Part shown: piece by piece, positions 56,442 to 64,000 of the stretch
How positions within the stretch are numbered: the stretch's first letter is position 1
Layout of the letters: every line of letters begins with the position of its first letter
From: Salvia splendens
Taxonomy: Eukaryota; Streptophyta; Magnoliopsida; Lamiales; Lamiaceae
DNA: 64,000 nucleotides
NCBI RefSeq assembly: GCF_004379255.2
Contig: NC_056033.1
Coordinates: forward strand, 37,102,719-37,166,718
Reading direction: 5' to 3'
Position numbers and translations under genes: made by a program
The notes under the pieces: model-generated
Told to the model about the DNA's origin: nothing
The model's input: only the letters and a program-made list of their open reading frames with translations
The model's database searches: none

Positions 56442-58304
56442 ATGTCTTCTTCTTCTTCTTCTGAGTCAGGTAGCGGTAGGAAAGGGGATAAGGGGTCTTC
56501 TAGCCGGAAGGAATCCGGGGAGAAGACCGTAGAGTATTTTCACAGCATCTTGAGTAAGGATACTGTGATATCCTTACACGAAAAATATTTTTTTCCTGGG
56601 GGGAAGGTTGCGATTCCCGACGACCTTCATAGGGCTGACTCGCCGCCGGAGGGTTACGCCACCGTTTATGAAGCCGGCTTGGAATGCGGGCTTCGTTTCC
56701 CTCTTCCCTCTGCCTTTGTAGAGCTGCTAGATTTTTTTCAACTCCCTTTAGGTCAGGTGACTCCGAACTCTTGGAGGCACTTATCGGCCTTTGCTGCCGA
56801 ACTGCGTAGGCTAGACAAGGATCTGTCTCTGAGGGCAATCCTTAATTTTTTCCAGTTTAAGAGAAAAGGATCTTGGTTTTACTTGATCCCTTTACAGCCT
56901 TTTAGGGCCTTCTGCAAAACCAAGTGGCCAAAGTGGCAACATCGCTTCTTTTTTTATAATAGGACAGCGGCTCCGGGCTTTCCTTGGAGAGGGCCGAAGT
57001 CCGTGATTCCTCATCCTCGGTTAGAACCGTTGGACGAGCTCGAGGGCGAGCTCAATAAGATTCCTATGATTAGGAAGCAGTACCTGGAGTCTGAGCTCGT
57101 CAAGGGCGACTTCGTGTTCGACTCCTCGTCTTCGGATGAAGAGACCGAGGGTGAGGAATTCTTTTTTGTGCCTTACTGCTTTTGTGGGGAAAACTAACTT
57201 TGCTTTCTTGCTTTTTGGCAGTGTACATGCTGAATAAGATTAGCCGCAAATCCTCCGAGCTTAAGGAGCCGGAGAAAGAGAAGGGTACCAGCTCGGCGCC
57301 TGATGCCGAGAAGAATCCGAAGAGGCAAAAGACCTCTTCGGATCCAAAGAAGCCGGAGTCGACTTCGGCAAGTAGGAAGGGGAAGACCCAGAAGCCCCCG
57401 AGAGCGCCAGAGAAAGACGTGGTCTTGGCGCCTCCTTCGGAACATATCTGTGAGCCCTTTTTATGGCCCACGGACTTCGCCGAGGTGAATTCTCTTCTTG
57501 ATTTTCTGGCCTTGCTTTTTTCCTGTATTTTTTGTGGCCCCTCTGTTGACTTTTTGCTTTTTCCATTTTCAGAGGAACGATATGCTCTCCAAGCTCGTCG
57601 CCGTTGAACTCTCCAAAGCGTCCAACGACTATGCTGAGATGCAGAGGAAGTTGGCGGCTGCTTGTCACCGGGCTGAGCAGGCTGAGGCAAACTTTGAGAA
57701 AGCCAGAGCTGCTAGGATTTCGGCCCAGGATGAAGCTCAGTTTGCCAAAAACCAGCTCGTCATCCAGCGAGAGCAGACGAAACGGAGGGATGCTGCCGCC
57801 GTGGTTGCCCAAGGAGAGGCTCTCCGTGCTTTCGCGGAGAAACTCTTTCTGAGCAACCAATTTTCAGCCTTTGTCGGTGATCTGCTGAAACTGATGACCG
57901 ATAAAGCCGAGCAGGGTCCCGAAGTCATCCTGCCGCTGTACGGCCGAGAGATAGCAGCTCGGCTTCAGAGTCTGCCGGTGCTTGAGGAGCTTGCTTCGTC
58001 CTCGGTCCTGCTTTCTGCAGACCAAGTTCGTAGTTGCCGAGCTGACCGCGATGAGAACATGGAGGCTATCTTTGCCTCCATAGGGTCAGTTTCACCCGCT
58101 CCAATTTTCCATGGAGAGGGTGAGACCGAGAAGCATGAGCGGCAGACCGGCGATGAGCAGGCCGAGCAGGAGGCGCAGCAGATCGGCTACGGTGGCGCCG
58201 AGCAGGCTGGGGAGAGCAGGGAGGCCGAGGCTGAAGCTGAAGCAGACAAGGAGAAGGAAGCTGAACCTCACCGAGAAGGCGGAGACGAAGCTGGCGGAGT
58301 ATGA
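56442..58304 (+). CDS. Antisense gene A of Gypsy copy 2, 3 exons
   Basis: Exons 56442-57150, 57222-57484 and 57573-58304 (GT-AG, phases as in copy 1) give 567 residues. Domain layout is the same as copy 1: Ser-rich start, putative gypsy-type transposon domain in exon 1 (LECGLRFPLPSAF, FKRKGSWFYLIPL), Lys/Ser/Pro-rich exon 2, and coiled coil with acidic tail in exon 3. Substitutions are scattered, and length changes are multiples of three. The GATAAATAC at about 56305 is a likely TATA box. Its function is unknown; its intact state in two diverged copies argues it matters to the element. Confidence 0.78.
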
Positions 58305-58483
58305 TTTCGTCTCCCTTTTCTTAGTTTAGTTTCTTCCTTCTTGTAAAACGGCCTTGAAGCCCTCGTGTAAAAAAATTTTTTTCTTATGAATGAAAAAATT
58401 CTTCTTTCTGCACTTGTGTCTTCGTATAGCTTTTCGTACTCTCTTTTACTCCTGTTGTGGTTTACTACCTGCTCGGTAAAATG

Positions 58484-59320
58484 AAATGCCGAACTGACAT
58501 AGGCTGCTTTGTATTCTTAACTCTTAAGGAGCTGGAGGTACTTCACTGGAAGCAGCTGTACTCTTCCGCTTTAGACGAAGCTGAGAAAAAAGCCATAGCT
58601 GACCAGATGAAGAATGATGAACTCTTGGCTTGTTTAGTGAAGCTGGAGGCCGACAATAAGGACTTAGAGTCCGAAAAGAAAGATCTGGAGGCCGAGCTGA
58701 ACACTGCCGTCACTGAGAGGACTGCATATGAGGATTTCATCAGCAGGCGCGGGGGAATGACCATCTCTGAAGTTCAGGAACGAGTTGACGAACTGTGGGA
58801 GGAATATCACGTACTCCGGAGGAACAATGCGCTGGAGAGCTCGGCTTGCCAACAAGTTGTGAAATCATTGCGGCGATGGGCTTCTCGGTACGACATCGTT
58901 CTTTCCCGGCGTCCTTCAATCGAGAGATTCCTTAGGCATTTCCCGCCAACAGATGCTCATACTCCAGCTCAAACCTCTGATCCACTTGCTCAAAATCCTA
59001 CTCCAAATCAGCAACGAACTCAGGAGCAACCGGAAACGTCAAGACGAGAACGGACTCAGGAGCAACCGGAAACGTCAAGACAAGGACGGACTAAAGTTCG
59101 TAGAGGAGCTGTGATTATGAGTGAGCAAGATCAACAAATGCTTCGTGAAGAGACTCTTCGCCGCCGAGGTGCCAGTACTTCCCGGACTCAAGGAAGAGGC
59201 GGTAGGTCGATCAGAGCATCTCGTCGACCTGCTTATTCTTCAGCTGCCCGGAACGCCCGAACTCGGCTTCACGAGGATTTTGTGAATAGATGGCTCAACT
59301 TTAGCAACCAGGGACAGTAG
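58484..59320 (+). CDS. Antisense ORF B of Gypsy copy 2, coiled-coil protein
   Basis: Open from an ATG at 58457 or 58484 to 59320. The part homologous to copy 1 starts at about 58529 (ELEVLHWKQLYSSALDEAEK), where copy 1 has Met but this copy has a CTG codon. Charged coiled coil, conserved RVDELWEEYHVLRRNN block, then Gln/Arg/Thr-rich tail. AATAAA lies at about 59387. The start, and whether it is spliced to gene A, are unresolved. Confidence 0.6.
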   Translation, partial: KCRTDIGCFVFLTLKELEVLHWKQLYSSALDEAEKKAIADQMKNDELLACLVKLEADNKDLESEKKDLEAELNTAVTERTAYEDFISRRGGMTISEVQERVDELWEEYHVLRRNNALESSACQQVVKSLRRWASRYDIVLSRRPSIERFLRHFPPTDAHTPAQTSDPLAQNPTPNQQRTQEQPETSRRERTQEQPETSRQGRTKVRRGAVIMSEQDQQMLREETLRRRGASTSRTQGRGGRSIRASRRPAYSSAARNARTRLHEDFVNRWLNFSNQGQ

Positions 59321-59449
59321 AATAGTCCTTTGTAATAGCGTAACGCCTTCTCGTAGGGCAGCGGAGTTGTATGCCGAACAAGTTTTAATAAATGAAATCT
59401 TCATTTCGCTTCTATCACTGCGTATTTACAGCTCAGCGAAAAAATTTCA

Positions 59450-59700
59450 TCGTGCTCGTCCTCGGTCTTATGAAGTAAACTTCTTTGACCGGACTCGTCC
59501 TCGGTCTTATGAAGTAAGCTCCTTTGACCGGACTCGTCTTTGGTCTTATGAAGTAAACTTCTTTGACCGGACTTGGTCCTCGGTCTTATGAAATAAACTT
59601 CTTTGACCGGACTCGTCTTTGGTCTTATGAAGTAAATTTCTTTGACCGGACTCGTCTTTGGTCTTATGAAGTAAATTTCTTTGACCGGACTAAGCTTGTG
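59450..59700 (-). repeat. 39-bp tandem repeat, Gypsy copy 2
   Basis: About six diverged units containing TTCTTTGACCGGACTCG and GGTCTTATGAAGTAAA, matching the array at 15105-15370 on the reverse strand. Next to it (59700-59860) are repeated GATCGGACTTTCCCTTGTCC modules. Confidence 0.88.
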
Positions 59701-60156
59701 TCCTAATTTGGCGAGTTTTATCGCTCGGATCGGACTTTCCCTTGTCCTAATTTGGGGATCGGACTTTCCCTTGTCCTAATTCGGCGAGTTTTATCGCGTG
59801 GATCGGACTTTCCCTTGTCCTAGTTCGGCGAGTTTTATCGCGTGGATCGGACTTTCCCTTTGTTGCAGTTCGTTTCAGACGAACTGCTTGTTTCTTAAGC
59901 TGAATTGTGGTCTTGTATCCTCCTTAGAAGCTTGGACTCACAATCGTTGGCTTATATATGTTCTAAAAAGGGGATCAGCCTTCGAAGAACAAGATACCTC
60001 AGTAACATTTGTAAGAGACGACACGCATATAGACAGACAAAACGCACATAGACGAACAAAACGCACATAGACAAACATAAAAAACAAGTAAAAAACAAAG
60101 AAAGCACATACCCCTAGGACCGAACTAGACACAAGACTGACTGACCGGACTGTCTC

Positions 60157-63100
60157 TTACAAATGGAACTTCTTAAGGTTGGAAATGTGCCATGTTCGGG
60201 GTACTTGTTCTCCTGACACGTGAGTCAATTTGTAAGACCCTTTGCCGAGGACTTCTGACACCCGATATGGACCTTCCCATGTGGGTTCGAGTTTGCCCAG
60301 CTTTTCTGCTCGGCTTACTTCGTTGTTTCTCAAGACGAGATCTCCCACTTGAAATTGCAGCTTTTTCACCCTTTGGTTATAATACCGGGCTACTTGCTCC
60401 TTGTACTTGGCTGCTTTTATGCAGGCCAATTCTCTTCTTTCTTCGGCCAGATCTAGTTCGGCTCTCAGTCCATCATCATTCATTTCTGAAGAGAAATTTA
60501 GAGTTCGGGGACTGGGTACGCCGATCTCAACCGGAATCACGGCTTCAGTGCCGTACACCAGACTGTACGGAGTTTCACCGTTGGATTTTTTTGGTGTAGT
60601 TCGGTAGGACCATAGGACTTGAGGGAGATTTTCTACCCATTGTCCCTTGGCTTGTTCTAACCGAGCTTTTAACCCTTTCACCAAGATACGGTTTGTTACC
60701 TCCGTTTGTCCATTTGCTTGTGGGTGGGAGACCGAAGTGAACCGCTGTTGAATATTCAGCTCTTGGCACCAATTCTTGAATGTCTTGTCGGTGAACTGAG
60801 TCCCATTATCCGAAATGAGGATGTGGGGTATGCCAAATCGGCACACTATGTTCTTCCAGACGAAATCCAATGCCTTCGAGCTCGTTATCGTAGCTAATGG
60901 TTCAGCCTCCACCCACTTCGTGAAGTAATCCACGGCAACGATAAGGAATTTCATTTGCCGAGGAGCTTGTGGTAGTGGTCCTACTATGTCTATGCCCCAT
61001 TGCATAAAAGGCCAAGGGCTTTGCATAGCACATAGATCGGTCTGCGGCATCCTTGGGATATTTGCATGGATTTGGCACTTCGTACATGTCTTGACGAGCT
61101 GCACTGCTTCTTGTACCAAAGTTGGCCAATAATATCCCCATCTCAGAACTTTTTTAGCTAAAGCTCTAGCTCCGATGTGGCTACCGCAAGATCCTTCATG
61201 GACTTCTCTAAGGATGTAGTCCGTCTCTTCTGGTCCTACACATCGCAATAACGGTTGAAGGTAGGACTTTCTGTATAGGACTCCTGCATGAAGTTCATAC
61301 CGAAGTGCTCGGCATGTGATTTTCCGAGCTTCTCTCTTATCCTCGGGCAGTTGTCCTTGATCTAGATACTGTAAGATCGGCGTCATCCAGTTCGGCGAGC
61401 TGGTTACTGAATATACCTCAGCTTCATCAATGCTTCGGTGTAGTAATTCCTCCACCTTTGAGCTCGGATATGAGGCCAACTTACTTAAAGTATCTGCTCG
61501 GCTGTTTTCCGCTCTGGGAATGCGGATTATCCGAAAATAAGAGAAACTTCGGCTAATGCTTTGCGCTTTGTCCAAGTATTTTTTCATCCTCTCATCTCGG
61601 GCTTCACTTGTACCCAGCATGTGATTCACTATGACTTGTGAATCACAATGGATTTTGAGAGATTTGACAAATAGACTTTGCGCTAATTGAAGTCCGGCAA
61701 GGAGGGCTTCGTATTCGGCTTCGTTATTAGTAGTTGGGAATAAGAACCGAAGTGAATAAGTTACCTCGTGTCCGTCGGGAGCGATAAGTAGAATACCAGC
61801 TCCACTTCCCGTCTTATTCGAAGCTCCATCTACGAATCCACTCCAGCAGTCCGGCGGTTCTACTTCGGATTCCTGGGGCTGTGTTAGTTCGTCATTGGCA
61901 GGATTTTTCTGTTCGGTAATAACAGGGATTGCTTGATCGAACTTTGCCTCTGCAAGAAAATCTGCCAAGGCTTGTCCCTTGATGGCTTTCCGAGGTAGAT
62001 ATTCTATTGAGTGTTCTCCCAACTCTATGGCCCATTTGGCGATTCGGCCTGATGCTTCTGGCTTGGTCAAAACTTGCCGAAGTGGCAGATCGGTTAAGAC
62101 GCATACCTTGTGAGCATAGAAGTATGGCCGCAGTCTCCTTGCTGCATTTACTAACGCCAGAGCAATTTTTTCCAGAGGTTGATACCTTGTTTCTGGACCT
62201 CTTAATGCTCGGCTTGTAAAGTAGATGGGAAGCTGCTTTAGGCCTTCTTCTCGTACAAGCACCGCGCTAATGGTTTGATCTGATGCCGCTAAGTATAAGA
62301 ATATCACTTCGGCATCTGTTGGAGCAGAGAGAATTGGAAGCTTGGCTAAATAACTTTTGAGCTCGTCAAAAGCCTTTTTCTGTTCGGCTCCCCACTCAAA
62401 CTTTGGTGCCTTTTTCAACACTTTGAAGAACGGCAGTTGCTTTTCGGCTGCTTGGGAAAGGAATCTATTCAGTGCGGCTAGACATCCAGTTAGTCTTTGC
62501 ACATCATGTATGGACTTCGGCATCGCCATGTTCTGAACAACTTGAACTTTTGAGGGATTTGCCTTGAGTCCGTCCTTTGAAACCCAACAACCCAGAAATT
62601 TTCCCGAATCTACCAAAAAGGTACATTTTTGGGGATTGAGTTTGAGGTTGGCTTTTTTGAGCACGTCGAGGGTGGATTTGAGGTTGTCTTCGTACTCCGA
62701 AGTGCTTCTGCTTTTGACGACTATGTCGTCAACATACACTTCAACCTCTTTTCCGATCAAATGCCGAAAAAGCTTATCTACCATCCTTTGATATGTGGCT
62801 CCAGCATTCTTTAAACCGAATGGCATCTTTTTATAAGCAAAGATGCCGAAGTCAGTAATGAAAGCCGTTTTTGAAGCATCACTCTCATCCATTAAAACTT
62901 GGTGGTAGCCTTTGTATAAATCAAGAAAACAGAAAATTTCGAAGCCGATCAAAGCTTCTACTTTTTTATCTATGTTCGGAAGGGGATAGCAATCTTTAGG
63001 ACAGTGCTTGTTTAGATCGGTAAAATCTATGCACATCCGCCATCCTCCTTCTTTTTTCTTGATCATCACAGGATTGGCCACCCAAGAAGGATATTTCACC

Positions 63101-63420
63101 TCGAATAATACATCCGCTTTCAGTAATTGGCGGACTTCGTCATGGATGACTTGATTTCTTTCTGCCGCAAAGAGTCTTTGCTTCTGTTTTATAGGCCGGA
63201 CTGAAGGATCAATATTTAACCGATGAGTGATTACCTCAGGGGGCACTCCGATCATGTCCAACGGAGACCATGCAAAGACATCTTTGTACTCCTTGAGGAG
63301 CTGGATGGTCTTTTCCCGGAGTAGAGGCGTTCCCGCGAAACCGATCTTGACCGTTCTGGATGGATCATCTTCGTATAACTGAACGGTCATTGAGTTCGAC
63401 TCTGGTGTGACTTCGGTCAT
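60157..63420 (-). CDS. Pol polyprotein, Gypsy copy 2
   Basis: 1087 codons, the same length as copy 1 and with only scattered substitutions. The catalytic RT YVDDIVV, the second RNase H (FVDGASNKTGSGAG), the integrase zinc site and the core motifs SDNGTQF and QANGQTEVTN are all present. The reading frame is intact, so this copy could be active if gag and the outside LTR are intact. Pol follows gag in frame after UAG. Confidence 0.96.
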   Translation of the reverse strand: MTEVTPESNSMTVQLYEDDPSRTVKIGFAGTPLLREKTIQLLKEYKDVFAWSPLDMIGVPPEVITHRLNIDPSVRPIKQKQRLFAAERNQVIHDEVRQLLKADVLFEVKYPSWVANPVMIKKKEGGWRMCIDFTDLNKHCPKDCYPLPNIDKKVEALIGFEIFCFLDLYKGYHQVLMDESDASKTAFITDFGIFAYKKMPFGLKNAGATYQRMVDKLFRHLIGKEVEVYVDDIVVKSRSTSEYEDNLKSTLDVLKKANLKLNPQKCTFLVDSGKFLGCWVSKDGLKANPSKVQVVQNMAMPKSIHDVQRLTGCLAALNRFLSQAAEKQLPFFKVLKKAPKFEWGAEQKKAFDELKSYLAKLPILSAPTDAEVIFLYLAASDQTISAVLVREEGLKQLPIYFTSRALRGPETRYQPLEKIALALVNAARRLRPYFYAHKVCVLTDLPLRQVLTKPEASGRIAKWAIELGEHSIEYLPRKAIKGQALADFLAEAKFDQAIPVITEQKNPANDELTQPQESEVEPPDCWSGFVDGASNKTGSGAGILLIAPDGHEVTYSLRFLFPTTNNEAEYEALLAGLQLAQSLFVKSLKIHCDSQVIVNHMLGTSEARDERMKKYLDKAQSISRSFSYFRIIRIPRAENSRADTLSKLASYPSSKVEELLHRSIDEAEVYSVTSSPNWMTPILQYLDQGQLPEDKREARKITCRALRYELHAGVLYRKSYLQPLLRCVGPEETDYILREVHEGSCGSHIGARALAKKVLRWGYYWPTLVQEAVQLVKTCTKCQIHANIPRMPQTDLCAMQSPWPFMQWGIDIVGPLPQAPRQMKFLIVAVDYFTKWVEAEPLATITSSKALDFVWKNIVCRFGIPHILISDNGTQFTDKTFKNWCQELNIQQRFTSVSHPQANGQTEVTNRILVKGLKARLEQAKGQWVENLPQVLWSYRTTPKKSNGETPYSLVYGTEAVIPVEIGVPSPRTLNFSSEMNDDGLRAELDLAEERRELACIKAAKYKEQVARYYNQRVKKLQFQVGDLVLRNNEVSRAEKLGKLEPTWEGPYRVSEVLGKGSYKLTHVSGEQVPRTWHISNLKKFHL

Positions 63421-63447
63421 TTCGCTTGCTTCTGACTCCGGCTGCTG

Positions 63448-63456
63448 TGATTGCTA
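63448..63456 (-). promoter_or_regulatory. Candidate UAG readthrough signal, Gypsy copy 2
   Basis: Minus strand UAG CAA UCA, identical to copy 1. The first pol Met is 12 codons downstream in the same frame, with no intervening stop. Confidence 0.6.
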
Positions 63457-64000
63457 TGCTTGATGATGCCGATCTGATTGCTCGGCACTTTTAAGCGCAA
63501 TCTGCAGACACTCTTTTGCTCTCTTTTGATCACCTCGGATGACCGCTATCCCACCTTTAGTGGGAATCTTGATGGTGAGGTGATAAGTAGAGCAAACGGC
63601 CCGAACTGCGTTGAGCCAGTCTCTTCCCAAGATGATGTTGTACGGGGACCGAGCTTTTACCACAAAGAACTCGATCATCGTACTGGAGCTTGTAGGCGCT
63701 TTTCCCACCGTGATCGGAAGGCTGATAATACCTTCAGGGCGGGTGTCCTCCTGGGCGAAACTTTTCAGAGGAAGTGGAGCCGGACTGAGCCGAGCTGGAT
63801 CCACTTCTAGTTTATCGAAACATTCTTTAAAAAGAATGCTGACTGACGCTCCGGTATCCACAAACACTCTGTGGATCAGTTTGTTTGCCACTCCAGCTTG
63901 GATGACAATAGCGTCTTGATGAGGAGAGATGGCCGGGACGGGATCTGCATCTGAAAATGTAATCACTTCGTCCTGCTTCAGCCTTTTATGCGTTGGCTCC
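63454..64000 (-). CDS. Gag-protease, Gypsy copy 2, C-terminal part (window-truncated)
   Basis: The frame is open from the window end to TAG at 63454-63456. It contains the aspartic protease (VDTGASVSIL) and the downstream LGRDWLNAVRAV segment, almost the same as copy 1. The N-terminal capsid part lies outside the window. Confidence 0.93.
   Translation of the reverse strand, partial: EPTHKRLKQDEVITFSDADPVPAISPHQDAIVIQAGVANKLIHRVFVDTGASVSILFKECFDKLEVDPARLSPAPLPLKSFAQEDTRPEGIISLPITVGKAPTSSSTMIEFFVVKARSPYNIILGRDWLNAVRAVCSTYHLTIKIPTKGGIAVIRGDQKRAKECLQIALKSAEQSDRHHQA

Larger units (their letters stand above)
55394..64000 (-). mobile_element. Ty3/Gypsy retrotransposon, Tat lineage, copy 2 (reverse, runs off the window)
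   Basis: Same family and gene order as 8405-19291, in reverse: 3' LTR 55394-56103, C-run polypurine tract, gene A, ORF B, 39-bp repeats, pol, gag (cut by the window end). Pol is intact and very similar to copy 1. The LTR differs in length (710 against 598 bp) and sequence, so the copies belong to different subfamilies or have long been separate. Confidence 0.96.

Overview
This is plant nuclear DNA, most likely from a eudicot. The genes have many short GT-AG introns, and intergenic DNA is AT-rich and full of plant-type mobile elements. Host genes that can be read are a 14-exon CAAX prenyl protease 1 (STE24), a broken tandem copy of it, a five-exon glutamate receptor-like channel (GLR), a tRNA-Cys, a seven-exon PEX11 gene, and the first 17 codons of a probable RING-H2 gene that is cut by a retrotransposon. 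The species is not determined; an asterid would fit.

Layout. 1-4154: upstream region and STE24 pseudogene, homologous to 22690-30130. 4158-5068: remnant of a PIF/Harbinger element. 5099-20973: gag-less, frameshifted Copia element, split by an 10.9-kb Gypsy element (8405-19291) with identical LTRs. 20979-25093: AT-rich intergenic DNA with MITEs. 25094-29874: intact STE24. 30459-35618: a nest of DNA transposons (outer MULE-type element, inner Pack-MULE, hAT element, Stowaway MITE and a central inverted-repeat element). 35619-38483: intergenic. 38487-40420: Harbinger with a transposase gene. 40693-43783: GLR. 44092-44162: tRNA-Cys. 45089-46480: PEX11. 47946-54710: three Harbinger elements and a tRNA-derived SINE. 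55343-64000: start of the RING-H2 gene, then a reverse-oriented second copy of the Gypsy element that runs off the window.

The most interesting system is the Gypsy family. Its tandem RNase H domains place it in the Tat lineage. In both copies gag-protease and pol lie in one frame, separated by a single UAG followed by CAAUCA, which matches the plant-virus readthrough context. Both copies also carry, on the opposite strand downstream of pol, an intact three-exon gene of about 565 codons (putative gypsy-type transposon domain plus coiled coil) and a second coiled-coil ORF of about 260-290 codons. Splice sites and frames are preserved in both copies, although the two elements differ clearly in LTR and non-coding sequence.

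The DNA-transposon nest is the second highlight. The inner MULE has captured the 5' end of an LRR receptor kinase gene. A hAT element has landed inside that fragment, and in place of a transposase it carries about ten copies of a 177-bp tandem repeat with a 531-bp higher-order period. All domain and family assignments are from reading the sequence and recall of the families; no database search was run.
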